Source of the DNA: Triplophysa rosa
Taxonomy: Eukaryota; Chordata; Actinopteri; Cypriniformes; Nemacheilidae
NCBI RefSeq assembly: GCF_024868665.1
Contig: NC_079913.1
Coordinates: forward strand, 15,014,141 to 15,078,140
Length of the DNA: 64,000 nt
Reading direction: 5' to 3'
Position numbers and translations under genes: made by a program. Under the pieces are notes generated by a model. The model was not told where the DNA came from. It made no database searches and saw only the letters and a program-made list of their open reading frames with translations. Shown here piece by piece: positions 35,963 through 47,885 of this stretch. The stretch's first letter is position 1. Every line of letters starts with the position of its first letter.

Positions 35963-37465
35963 GTGTATCTCATGGTTTTGACATTTTTAATGTTCATGAT
36001 GTGTTTTAAAGTCCTTCATAATATCACTTAACACTGTAATGTCTGAGAGCTTCATGAAAACACTTGCAACCAATGAACACATGAATGGAGACAGACCAGT
36101 AGATGACGACTCTCACCATCAGAAAGAACATGAAATCACTTTCTCTCAGCTTTTATCAGCCACAAAAGCTAAAGAAAACCTGAAGGACAAAGCAAAGAGT
36201 CAAGAACCCAAGTAAAGCAAACACTGATCATCATAATGGTGACTAAACAACAACCGTCAACATCTGAACTTGTGTTCATTGTCAAGAAGATCTTTTGTAA
36301 ATGCACAAGAGAAATAAAGTGAAGGTGGTGTTGTAATAAGTGAAGGTGGTGATGGTGTTTGTAGAGTTTCATGAGGATTTCTCACAGAAAACACTGGTTG
36401 TCAGAACAATTGTGTCAGAACTACAGAATTTCTCTGTTCATTTCACAGTCAGTTTGTTCAGATCACGTCACTTCAGTTCACAGTGTACAGACCTTATTTC
36501 TGTTGATGCTCAATGTTTGGCACCCTGTGCTGCCGTGCACTTCACTATTTCTTTCCACTGACATCTCTGTAGAATTAAACTGTAAATAACCTTCACATAT
36601 ACTGTGAACAACTGTGAAGGACTTTCCCACAATTCCCTGTTTAACTCTGCACAACATGTCATATTTCATTCATCACTTAGTTTCTTTACATATTTGTTTT
36701 AGCAGCTGTGTACATGTGAGTGTTTTTAACATTATAAGTTGTTTAGTTAATGTTTATACCATCATTTTCACCTAACGTGTGTTACCCTGATGGTGTTTTG
36801 TGTTTGTGTATAAGACACAGAGCACATCTCTATATAAGAGAGCAAAAGCTCTATGGTCTGTTCACTTTTGAGTCTGCATGTGGTTGTGCAGTCTATCATC
36901 TCATAGTCTTTGCTTGCTTTGTACACAATTAAACAAAATAGAATAATAATAGAAGTTGTATAAACAACTCAATTAACTAAGTACTTGTTTAAAAGTAGTA
37001 AAACACACATAAAGTTTTGTCAGTGTATTGTTTGAATACGGTTGCTTTTTCATTTTACCAATTTATAAATTCACCATTTTAATTTAAGTCATTTTTTATT
37101 TAACAGACAAATCATTTCATACTACAGTGAAAACATGTTATTTTATTGTATGGTAGACACGTTTTCTTATGTTCACAGTTTAAACACGTGACCTCAGTTC
37201 AGGGTGTAGCGTTATTTCTGTAAACCTTTGGCACCCTGTGCTGCCATGCATTTCACTATTATTTTACATCTAATTTTTTTACAGTGTGTGATTCAGATGT
37301 TTGTTTGAAGATCACTGTGGTGACAACACATGATTCAAAATCATTGTTTGGAATCTCTTCATACATGCAAGCATTCTGAAAAAAAACACTGATATCTCAT
37401 TGGTTCACAATAATCAATACAAAATGTACTTCTGACATTTTACAGGAAAAGTTCTGAACACCAAC
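35963..37465. repeat. Repeat-rich stretch downstream of receptor gene 2
   Basis: Two copies of a CACCCTGTGCTGCC-containing repeat are at about 36520 and 37231. A third copy at 39086 abuts the V exon of gene 2. Short frames here show no domain, and I see no exon. Confidence 0.4.
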
Positions 37466-39080
37466 CTCTCTATTCTTCCGATCGTTTTGCTGATGCAGAG
37501 CTGAAGAGGAAAAAGGAGAAAAGTCATATTTTAAATGCAAACAAAAAGATGAAACTTACAAGAACACGATCTCGTTGTTACCTGTTCTACATTTTTTTCT
37601 CCAAAGTTTTAGAAGCAGAAACGATCCAACACACAGAATCAGCAGAACCAGCAGAACCACGACCTGACCGACAGCAACAGAAAGAGAGTCTGAAACAGTA
37701 AATAACCTCAAAAACTTCAGCAAGGTTTTTGAGGGGGAAGGTCTGATTCATGTATGGTGTGTTTTAAAACCACGAAAGCTGTACTGCTGAACCTCAAGTG
37801 CTCAGTAGAAAGAGACTTTCGGAGGATTTTTGTTGATTTATGTGGGTTAACCCGGTTTCTGATTAAATGTGGTGTGTGACTCACTTTGATTCTGTCAAGT
37901 TCATTTACAGTACAAAAGTGTCCCTACAAATATTCAAAGCAAACCGTTAAAAACAGCAAATATTTCTGTATCGTTTGCATGTTTATAAATGTAAAATATC
38001 AAAGCATGTCAGCTAAAGAGGAGACAGAAACACAGTGCAAAAGTCAATGAAATTCCCTTCCACCCTTTTCTAACTCATGTGATCAAAAAGATGACCGTTG
38101 CATTGTGGGTAATGCAGTTTGTGTGCTCACCAGAGTCCATCTGAGAGAGCGGGCCTTCAGTACTTCCTGTTATTATGCCACCAACAGAAAACAGAGAGAT
38201 ATATGAACATGCTAGAACAACACACAATTCACACCCAGCAGACAAACAGTTCTGTGTATTTATTATTTTTATACTATATTACAAGAATGAACCTGTAGCA
38301 TTTTAACATGAATATTTATACTTCTTTATACTGAGGATATCAATTAAGAATCACATTTTATTAGGTTACATCTCCTCAATTTAGAAGGAGCTGAATAATA
38401 TGCAGTCTTAAATGCATCACTCTTACAGTAAGTGAATAAATATACACTAGACAAAAGAATGATCAGAGTTAATGTTTTGAATGAAGTTATCATTAGGAAA
38501 TCTGTCTACATATCAAAATAACTCCTTACAGATTTTTGAATTGTGTTCTGTACCTGTGGATGTGCAGGCGGTGATGGTGTCTATAGATGGAGATGGTGAT
38601 GGGGTTTGTGTTTTGGGGGTAGAAATGAAACTAAAGGCAGGTTTGGAGGTAAACGAGGTCACTAGATCTGATAAACAGAGAGGACACAGATGAGAAACTT
38701 TTACTGTGTCAGTAGTTGATGAACCACATGGTTGAGTAAAATGAAGCATCACACACCTTTATTCACCTTGAGAAGAACTTGATTAAAGTCTCGACTCATC
38801 ACACACCAAGCTTCACAGCCGTATGGTCCGGCATCTGTCATGATCAAGTTTCTGATGGTCACTGTGAATGTTCTGGTTTTCTTGTCGTCCTGCATTGAGA
38901 ATCTGTCGTTGACGGTCTTCTCTCCGCTGGACAGTACAGTGACACGGTCTTTGTAAACGCCTTTGTAGAAATACTTGCCACATTCTTCAAATCCTTGTGA
39001 ATACGGACACTTGATTTGAACTTCAGCTCCTTCATTTCCAGTCACTGTAATGTCCACACACAGCGAACCCTCCACTACAA
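37466..39080 (-). CDS. CD300/CMRF35/pIgR-like receptor, gene 2, leader exon missing
   Basis: The exons are V 39080-38757, stalk 1 38667-38554, stalk 2 38166-38131, transmembrane 37689-37582 and a small tail exon 37500-37466. The first four are joined in phase 1. The V domain differs from gene 1 by only a few residues (e.g. GFEEC for GYEEC). The membrane segment reads VGQVVVLLVLLILCVGSFLL followed by KLWRKKC. Immediately upstream of the V exon, from 39086, the sequence switches to a dispersed repeat, so no leader exon is found. The acceptor TAG survives but its pyrimidine tract does not. The gene is therefore either 5' truncated or uses a distant leader. No ITIM or ITAM is visible in the short tail exon. 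Confidence 0.65.
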
Positions 39081-39124
39081 CTACAATGCACCCTGTGCTG
39101 CCATGCATTTCACCATTATTTTAC

Positions 39125-39430
39125 CTCTAATTTTTTTACAGTGCAGTTGGATCAAATTAAAAAAATGAGTCCAAATGGTAAAACCTAAAAAAGTAAAGTT
39201 GTTTCATCTTAAATTCCGCAGCTAACAAAAGTGTAAAAATGATCAGTTGGATCAACTTAAAAAATTACTTCAATTGGTAACACTTAGAAAAATTAAGTTG
39301 ATCCAACTGATCATTTTGTACACTTTTGTTAGCTGGGAAATTTAAGCTGAAACAACTTCACTTTTTTAGGTTTTACCATTTGGACTCATTTTTTTAAGTT
39401 GATCCAACTGTTCAAATTTTACAGTGTATC
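39125..39430. mobile_element. Palindromic MITE
   Basis: The arms TTACAGTG-CAGTTGGATCAA and TTGATCCAACTG-TTACAGTG are inverted. Inside, TGGTAAAACCTAAAAAAGT is inverted as ACTTTTTTAGGTTTTACCA, and the centre pairs GATCAGTTGGATCAACTT with AAGTTGATCCAACTGATC. The whole unit of about 0.3 kb can fold on itself. Confidence 0.8.
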
Positions 39431-39700
39431 CTGTACATACAATAGTGTATTCAATAGTTGTTTATTGTTTAATTCAAAAGAGACAGTTTTCATTGGTAGT
39501 CCCTTTGACAGATGTTCTTAGGCCAAGTAACTAAAAAGAAAATACAACAAATCAATAATAATTGCTATCCACCTTAACATAACACCAAATTCAGTTAATA
39601 ATAAAGGAAAGAAATATATATATTTAAACATACATGATATTACAAACAATAGTATATTTAAAAAAATAAAATAAACGGCACCACTTCATTGTTCACATTT

Positions 39701-40033
39701 TTAACTATACAGAAGCAATTTCTTAAAATTATACTTGGACAAATTAAATTTTGTCCACTCTCTGATGCATTGTGGTATGGTATTCCACTGATGGGATGCT
39801 CTGAAAGAAAAAACAGCTTGACCAAAATAAGTTTTCCTATGTGGAATTAAGCAATCGGCTCTAGCTGAACCTCTAGTTACTCTTATTGCAATAGATTTAA
39901 AATGAATAAAATCAGCCAAGGGAGGAGGAGCTAAACCATACATGATCGTATAAACCAAACAAGCCTTTTTAAACATAATAAGATTTTCTCTAAGCAAGTC
40001 ATACTTGCATAAAATGTGACAATGGTGATCCAA
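39701..40033 (-). pseudogene. Non-LTR reverse transcriptase C-terminal fragment
   Basis: A 110-codon minus-strand frame carries YTIMYGLAPPPLADF and HQWNTIPQCIREW, the C-terminal signature of fish LINE polymerases (YKALhGLAPxYL, then WNxLPxxIR). The reverse transcriptase domain itself is absent, so it is a dead 5'-truncated copy. Confidence 0.65.
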
Positions 40034-40330
40034 AATGTAGGTGTTTCTGTAACAGTTCTAATGGATTTCGAAATACGGTATATTTACTCGGCCAGCTTGT
40101 CATACATTAAGAGATTTATGTAGTTTTTTGAATGTTGTGAGAGATGTGGTTGACCGGACCGAGTTAGGAAGAATGTTCCACCAGGAAGGAGTTGTGAAGG
40201 AGAATGAGCGGGAAAGCGATTTACTGCCCTTATGTGAGAAGGCAATAGAAGACGCCGCTGGTTTGCTGAACACAAGGATCTTGATGGGATGTAGGAGGGT
40301 GTGAAAGTATACCGGTGCAGATCCTATAAA
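40034..40330 (-). mobile_element. Second LINE-like 3' fragment
   Basis: The minus strand in one frame gives SLSRSFSFTTPSWWNILPNS and TSLTTFKKLHKSLNV, which is again a LINE C-terminal signature, with frameshifts. It probably comes from a different element than 39701-40033. Confidence 0.5.
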
Positions 40331-40456
40331 CTATATAGAAGATCAGTCTAAGCATCTAATATTACTCTAGCTAGTAAAGTTTCATGAAAATCTTTCATAA
40401 ATGGCTATAATAGATAATACACATATTTTACTTCATAGCTTCAATCTACTGCACTA

Positions 40457-41517
40457 CCCAGTCAACACGTGAGGTCACGCGATGATCACAGTGATGTCAC
40501 ACCATTCTCATACTGTGACAGTGTAAGTAATACGTGAGCTCAATATGAATTTATTAGATTTAGTCACCATGATAGTGATGAGTGTTTGCTTTAGCTGGAC
40601 TCTTCACCCTTAACCTGTACGTAATAGATTTACTTTGCCTGCTGTCGTTGTTGCTTTATGAGTCACAATTGATATGGAAAAGAACAAAACTGTAGTGTGC
40701 CAGCTCTGAGAATATTGGCAATGAAAATGATCCACTGATCTTAAGTTTAGCTTTTAGTCTGGTTATCACTGTTACATCATCATATAAAGCTTGAGGTTGA
40801 GCAGTGTTGGGCAAATGAGATGTTTGGAAGAATTTCCTTAACTATTATATGCTATAATGAGAAAGTTGAGAAACACACAGATACATAGATCAGCATATTA
40901 AACTCAACGACAGTGACAATCATCAGAACGAAAGCTTCATGCTGCAATGCATGCTGGGTAACATCATAGTACAAAACTCATTCATGACTCCCAGCATGCA
41001 TTGCAGCATGAAGCTGCTCAGTTGGTTCTTACCATTGTTGAGGATCATACACTGAGTCTTCGTATATTGGTGTCTAAATTATGAATTGCTGGAATTTTAT
41101 GTGAATAATTAATTTAGAAGCGCTTTATAATATCCGATAGTATCAAAACAGCTGGATCTCACTCACTACTATCACACAAATTGACAGTTTTCTCATTAAC
41201 ATTCCCTCATGTTTAAATTACCATCCAAGACTCATTCCTCAATATAACGGATGTGCTCTATAAAGTAAACACACAGTTCCAGCAGTCAGAGGAAGAGAAG
41301 ACACACAGTGTAGAGTCAAGAGCTCAACTAAAGCAAACCCTCATCAACATCATGATGACAAACCAGTCGCATCTAAACCTCTAAACTCACAGTTTGAGCA
41401 CACAGTGAGTTTGCTGTGAGGTTACATTTTGACCTCATCGTGAGTATTCTGAAAGCTGATGGTGACATCACTGTGACATCACCGTGACATCATCGTGACA
41501 TCATCGTGTTGACTGGG
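40457..41517. mobile_element. 1.06-kb palindromic element
   Basis: The ends are CCCAGTCAACACG (40457) and CGTGTTGACTGGG (41517). Inward, repeated GTGACATCA units face GTGATGTCAC. The arm motif GTCACCATGATAGTGATGAG (about 40561) is inverted at about 41345. The centre (40885-41075) is a foldback core with CATGCTGGG facing CCCAGCATG. No reading frame is present. Confidence 0.75.
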
Positions 41518-41654
41518 GATCCAACTGCTATATTAAACAATACAGTAGCAACCTTCTCTCTCTCTACTTTTTAAGCAATTCTTATCTTTTTTTTCCAAGC
41601 TTTAATGAACAGAAGAACTTGGTTTTCTTCAGACCTGATGATTTCTCATTCTTG

Positions 41655-42671
41655 TCAACGTGACACCGGGATTTCAGTGGGAGGGTCTGGATCATTGCTA
41701 AACGTTATATCACGGCAGAAAAACATCGTGTCTTCACCGAGACCCAGGCTGTACTGCCACAGGTATACATTCGAGTATGGCTGCAGCTCCAGTGATATGT
41801 GTTCTTCTTCTTCCGTCTCTTCATTCCAGCTTTCATTCTCAGTTTTCATATATGAACCTCCGTATTCTGTGGACAAGGACAACTGGGCCTTCGCAATTAA
41901 CATTGCGAGTTCTGTCATTTTGGCGCTGCCTGCCAACTTCACATTCCAGTTGTGCGTGATCTTTGTCATCGTCTCCTTTTTGTATCCCACCTTTTTCATT
42001 ATTTTCTTCTCAAATTGTACTGGTGCGTCGGTGTCATTTGTTAGAGTTTTAACACTCTCCCACCTGCCAAAGGCTGGACCTGTAGTTATCGACAGACCAC
42101 CAGGCAGAAAGTGCAAAATATCTTTGTGAACAGAAGCAAAGCAATCTTTATTGCCGCTGCTGAAGTTAGAGCCTTTGATGAATTCGACTCCCCATTGTTC
42201 GTTCGTACCCATGATGTAAAAGTGGAACGACCGGCCCCAATAATACAGACCGTCACTGTAGTCATCATTCAGCGGGTGTTCCTGACAATCTGGAGAAGTG
42301 AGTTTTGATGTTGTTTTATAAATCTTATCGTCTTTGAAAACGATGTAAAACTTTCCCATGGCTGAGAAGTAGTAGTCTCCATTATGGTAGTTGGGATGAA
42401 TATCTTTATGCTCACATCCGCTGTCTGTTGACAGATTTTTGACTCTGCGGTAGGAAGTATCTTTAATGATGTAAATAGAGTCATTAATATGACCAACATA
42501 ATGGTCTCCTATGCAGGAGTGGTGCAGATCATGAAGCGTGAGGTTGGAAGCATGTTTTAAATCAGTTGTCTTCAAATAGCAGCCGAGATCGGCACGAATG
42601 ATGTAGCAGTTGTAGCGTACTCCACAGATATCAACACCTTTCATTTTGCTCCCGGGAACGATGCCTGTCAT
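41655..42671 (-). CDS. Uncharacterised 338-residue protein with four repeats
   Basis: One uninterrupted coding exon follows an acceptor (TGTGTTGCAG, exon start 42682) by 11 bases. A non-coding first exon lies at about 46535-46472. The ATTAAA signal is at 41608-41603. Residues 19-190 contain four imperfect repeats of about 43-46 residues, starting near 19, 65, 107 and 150. Each has a YII/YIV strand, a segment like YRRVKNLSTD and a closing NGDYYFS, GLYYWG or HFLPGG motif, as expected for beta-propeller-like blades. Residues 195-325 (from TTGPAFGRWESV to LGEDTMFFCRDITF) form a polar, beta-rich domain with a Ser/Thr/Glu-rich stretch. This arrangement is reminiscent of aerolysin-fold proteins but not proven. 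There is no signal peptide. I do not recognise a named family. Confidence 0.75.
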   Translation of the reverse strand: MTGIVPGSKMKGVDICGVRYNCYIIRADLGCYLKTTDLKHASNLTLHDLHHSCIGDHYVGHINDSIYIIKDTSYRRVKNLSTDSGCEHKDIHPNYHNGDYYFSAMGKFYIVFKDDKIYKTTSKLTSPDCQEHPLNDDYSDGLYYWGRSFHFYIMGTNEQWGVEFIKGSNFSSGNKDCFASVHKDILHFLPGGLSITTGPAFGRWESVKTLTNDTDAPVQFEKKIMKKVGYKKETMTKITHNWNVKLAGSAKMTELAMLIAKAQLSLSTEYGGSYMKTENESWNEETEEEEHISLELQPYSNVYLWQYSLGLGEDTMFFCRDITFSNDPDPPTEIPVSR

Positions 42672-42682
42672 TGTGCCTAAAC

Positions 42683-45600
42683 CTGCAACACAGAATAACA
42701 GACAATTAGTGCTTAAATCTAATTGGATACTGGTTTTGTAGGCCTTCTATAGATCCTACACTCGTATAAAACATTTGTGAATAAAGCAATGTTTCCATCA
42801 TGTAGATCCAAGAGACAAAACTCCCAAATTCCTGATGAACTGGCAGCCAATATCACTCTGCAGTTGGACAACTGGAAGTAGCCTTTTTAATAAGTAGTTC
42901 ATATAACAAATGACCTGCGCCGTGTGCACTGATGAAATCCTGTAAAAGCTGGTTTCGGAGGCTGATGTAAAAAAAAATATTTGACCAAGGTGCGCATGTG
43001 CTTCTGTCATGCACCTTAAGCGCAAATTCATAGTAAACACGACAGTCTGCATTGAATGAACACTGCTGGGTGTCTATATGTTTCCACACTATAGGGTGTT
43101 AAAAGTAACACTGAAGCAGTGTTGAAGTTCATGAGATAATGAAGTGCTGATTGATCATTAATGATGAACACCTGACGTTAACAAACACAATCACTGAAGA
43201 AAGCAGCATTAACAACAAGAAGTCACCCTGATGGTGTTTAGTGTTTCCGTGAGGTGGAGCACTTGATTCTATATATCTAATAAATGAAAGATTTTTCTCC
43301 AGCATTGTGCTTTCTAAATCATTTTATTACAACAAAAGCAAAGTTAAAATAAGCCAAATGCTGGTTTTGACAAAAGGTTAATAACAACAATGCCATCCTG
43401 AGAAAGTTTTGATAAGCATTTGGTCACGGTTGAAAATCAGAAGTCTGGTGGTTGTCTGCAACACGAGAAGCAATATGCTGTTGAGTATAACAGATGTTGG
43501 CTGGCCATCGGAAGCACCAGCTTTATTGTATGCCTGTTGTACCAAAGTGATAACGTCCGAATTTGCCACATCAAACAAAATTTTCATGTGTTTGACACTG
43601 TGTGACAATAGCAGCATGTTCGCGTTGCTCTCACCCAGCGCACGCAGATAGAGCGTCTCCAGCACCATGCCAAAGTCCATTTAACGATGGCCTTTCACAT
43701 TGAGTGCTGGTATTTTCAGTGTTAAACGCGCACCACACGTTTGTCTGTTTACTTCCATTACAGCAATCGCAAGTTTGCATTATGTTATTTTAAATACTCT
43801 GATGCGCAAAACCTCATCAAGAAGGTTATATTACTGGCATGTCGATGAACACTAAAACCAAGAAATGCCATAGTAAATCTTTACATTTATTCAATACACC
43901 AGGAATTTGTACATGTTGATTTTTGCTTAGGGAGAATAAAATAAGTAAAGTAAAATTTACATTTACATTTAATCATTTAGCAGACGCTTTTATCCAAAGC
44001 GACTTACAGAGTTCAGGGAGCAATACAGTGATAGGTCATACAGGAGCAATAATACAATAGGTGCTGATACCAAGTTACCAGTTATATTAAACAAAAGCCA
44101 GAACAATATCTGTTGAGAGAGAGAGGGTTTGCCTGTAAAGTATTCACATAAGAGATACGTTTTAAGTATATATTGAGTTGACTTTACAAGTGATGATTGA
44201 TGTTTAGTGATGACACCTGCTGTTCATAAAGTGTTTAGATACACAGCTGATGTAAAGCAAACACAACACATCTATGTGTAGAACTAATGTGGTCTCTTGA
44301 TATCACGAAATATCAAGATGCTTAAACAACTTTAAACAGTGTTGCCATAATCCCTTATTAAAAGAAGTTTGAGTGTAAAAGATGTTGATGTAGAGTTAGA
44401 GTTTTAGCTGCAGTTTGAGTACGTTTGAAATGTTTTAGATGTGACGTCACCATTAGGGTGAGGAGGATTCTCTTTAGTGGGGTACTTGGACATTTTTTTT
44501 TTTTTACATTTTTTATCCCGTTTCGTTTGCTGTTACAGAGTGAGTTAAACAGACACACTGCCTGTGGTTTGAATGTTTGTTGTATGTACTTGTAATGACT
44601 TTGCTCGAAGTCCTCGGAAAATGATGTTGTTGAAAATGTGCATTTGATATCCAGAGTTGCACAGATTCGCATTCAATGCGAGAGAGATCAAACTGCTCCA
44701 TAAGCGTTTGAATCATTCTCGCAGTGCTTTGATGTCATTTACAAAAATAGATATGCGCAGTGCGGCAAACACACCAAAATACACTGATGTAGGGTCATAT
44801 AACATTCGGGATCTGTCATGTACCTTGACGTCAGCTGCCTGTAGGGGCAGATTTGACTTAATAGTGAGAATGTAAAAAAATAAAATAACCTACCTACACA
44901 TGTCTCCATTTGCTGTGGGTAACATCTGTACCTTTCATTGCACATTATATCACACTTGAGTTTGCATGAACAGAATTTTGCATGAAATACTTCTTTGTAA
45001 GCCTTGGAAAATATTTTCAATAAATTCACTTCCACTATAATGACAGCATTTAAAATGAATTACATTTAACTCTATTCATGATTTAGAAATATTTATGTTA
45101 GGCCTAAACTCAGTCCATATATTGTAATCATCTTTGGGTAGGATATTAATTCTCTACTTATCTTATCATATCAGAGCCCAAAATGTACACTGCTTGGACT
45201 GTTTCAAGATGATCAAAAATAAATACATCTACATTGTAATATGTGTTTATTCTTGTAAGAAGATTGTTTTGTTTTCATTTGCCTAAATTATTAATGACAA
45301 ACCTTATAATATACCTCTGATGGAAGCACCCACTGGCACACACATTTACGCCTATAAACTTGCACACAATTACACACTTACACGTGTTTTAAAGTGAGGC
45401 GAATATAAGCAGCTTTTTAGGTTTTTATTATGCATTTACGAGAGTATTGAAACTAAGTTCAAACATTCAACTTTACATAGTTTTTGCTCTTTGGGAAAGT
45501 ATGGTAATATTCCAACTGGGCAATCAAATCTGTTATTTGACTTTCAGTGACATGCTTTTTATTTAGTTTTATTGGTATTTCACGTGACTAAACAAATATA

Positions 45601-46471
45601 CATTTAAAGAGATTACAGATTATCCTAATTTAGTGACATGTGTTTTAAATTATATTATAATAACAAATAATTTATCATTGTTATTATTATAAAGGCATTT
45701 AGCTCATTATTTTTGTGGGGGGCGGTAAAGGACCTGGAAAATGGATGGGGGGGCACTGGCCCAAAAAAGGTTGAGAACCACTGATTTAAGACATCAGCAT
45801 CCACCTTAATCATATACTTTATACATTATGAGAATATACTGATAAACACAATAATAAGATGCCTGCGATTTGGCTATTTGTTCTGTATTAGAGCACACGT
45901 GAATATTAGCCCCCGTCAGCTACACACACATAAACCCGTTCTGGAGCTGTCGCGTTGCGTTTCGCCGCGTCCCACAGCTAGAAGCTGTCTGTCTACAATG
46001 AACAAAAAGCAACTGTTTCAAATCACGCTCGAGTGGTTTAAAAGCCTTTACATGACTAAGAGCGTGATTATATAATGTAACGCTAGACAAAGGATGACAA
46101 AACAAATGGATGCTGCGTTAATCTGAAAAAAAATCAACTCATGCGTTAACGCGTTAACGTCGACAGCCCTAATTTAATATCATATGTAGGATAAACACAC
46201 TTTAAAACATATTTAAGTGCACTTTTTTCACACTGGGATATTTAAATGTTTTATTAATTATGCTGCTTATTATTCTGATATGTTTTGAGTGTATTTGGTG
46301 AAACCCCAATAAATCAATGCAATTTAATTGTAAATCAGATGTTCTTTCTTTAACTTCCCTGTTTCTCAATATATTTTTGAATGTGTTTTGATTACAATCT
46401 GTAATCATTATTCATGTGAACACAGTGTGTTAGATGTAATATTGCCATACACATAAGTGGTCATCACTTAC
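42683..46471 (-). other. Intron of the 338-residue protein gene, with repeats
   Basis: The arm motif AAGTCACCCTGATGGTG is near 43222. A LINE/SINE-type fish repeat (CATTTAGCAGACGCTTTTATCCAAAGCG) is at about 43955-44100. A hAT-like end (GGTTGAGAACCACTG) is at about 45762-45782. A segment ending in GTTAACGCGTTAACG is at about 46147-46165. No coding exon is recognised. Confidence 0.4.
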
Positions 46472-46570
46472 CTGGTAAGCGTTCAGTACAGCACTGGATC
46501 TGATGATGGGCAGCTCTTCAGTCTAAGAGAGAGAGAGAGATACAGTCATCTGCCAGACCAGCTTTAAATA
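46472..46570 (-). promoter_or_regulatory. Promoter and non-coding exon 1 of the 338-residue protein gene
   Basis: On the minus strand a TATA-like TATTTAAAGC (46570-46561) precedes an exon with a (CT)n tract. The exon ends ACGCTTACCAG|GTAAGT at 46472. The exon has no frame continuous with the coding exon, so the start at 42671 is preferred. Confidence 0.5.
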
Positions 46571-47044
46571 GAACTCAAAGAGGGCTGGGTGAAAAAACGT
46601 CACAACACCCCCACACAACAAAATCCCAGATGTTCAATGTGTGTTGCTAGATGTATATATGAATTTCATACACTTAAACTTGACACTGAATCAGGGTTGA
46701 ATCTACAGTTTGATGTGATAAATGGTGAATTATTCATTATGTTAATAAATCAATAATAATCATTTTTGCAGATACAATGGCTAAGAATGAACACGATCAG
46801 AAAACCTCATCCTGTCTATCACACATCCAACACTTGTTCTACAAAGCTCAACAATAGTGGTACTTCTGCTGCCTTTATGGGCGCTCGGATATTCGATAAT
46901 TCCCACTTCATCCCGGAAATAACGTCTGGATATAGTAACATTCAAACATTTATTCAAGTATTTAGCACCATTCCATAAATTATTTCCTTGGGAATTATCG
47001 ATTTTCCGAGAGCACGTGAAGTCAGAAAAACTATATAAATATTT
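46571..47044. other. 5' flank of the 338-residue protein gene
   Basis: No gene or clear element is seen. The frames at 46766-46978 (plus) and 46781-47281 (minus) overlap the foldback repeat and lack domains. Confidence 0.3.
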
Positions 47045-47160
47045 ACACTGCAATGCATGCTGGGTGTCATTGTTGAGATTGACACTATGCTGATACCCAG
47101 CATGCACGATAATGTTTTGTTCATTGTCATCATTGCTAAGATGTGATGTCTGTGTGACAG
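47045..47160. repeat. Foldback repeat core, copy 5
   Basis: GCAATGCATGCTGGGT at about 47052 faces ACCCAGCATGCACG at about 47094, flanked by TTGTTGAGATTG-type arms. It is a shorter member of the family. Confidence 0.6.
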
Positions 47161-47309
47161 TTGACAAAGATCCATTGTTTTTAAAGACGTCTGATAAAAG
47201 TCTTGCAGTGACTTCATGAAAAATGATAACTCTTAAATTAAGTGAGTTCACCCAAAAATGATAACAGTCGCTGGTTTCCAATGTTCTTTCACAGTGAAAA
47301 ACGTCTGCA

Positions 47310-47435
47310 GTTTTTAAAAAAAATAATGAAAAAAAAAAAAAGTAAACAAAATATTAAAATAAAATAAAAAAAAATAAGAAAAAATTAAAAAAATTTAAAG
47401 AAAAAAAAATAAAAGAAAAATATGTGAAATATGTG
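47310..47435. repeat. A-rich low-complexity tract
   Basis: The tract of about 125 bp is almost entirely A with scattered T and G. Confidence 0.9.
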
Positions 47436-47885
47436 AAGTATATGTAGAAAGTATCTCTGACATGCTGTCAGATTGTATCGAGTATCATTTTCATTCCTCC
47501 AATAGTTTGCATTTCTTCAACAAACTACAGCAACGTTACTTAAACATGCATTTTCCTTACGTTTAAATCTTCATCATTCAATATTGTAATTATACCACTG
47601 ACCGCAATAATGGTGGTTTGTTGAATTAAAAAAATCAGCATGCTAAACATTGACAAGTCAACAGTTTTTAACATGAATTCAATGGTTTCATGTCTACCAG
47701 GGTACATTTGTATGGAATACATTCATATAATCACAGATGCACGGCTGACCTTTCCTCTCCAAGGGATCCATCGGTGTTCTTGTCTAAACAATGAAATTCT
47801 TTATCAAAGTTTACAACCTCTATAACATTTGTTGCGTATTTTCCGAAACACTTTTTTCAATTTAACATGTGTACCACTTCTAAAG
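47436..47885. other. Unassigned intergenic sequence
   Basis: I see no gene or clear repeat here. Confidence 0.3.
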
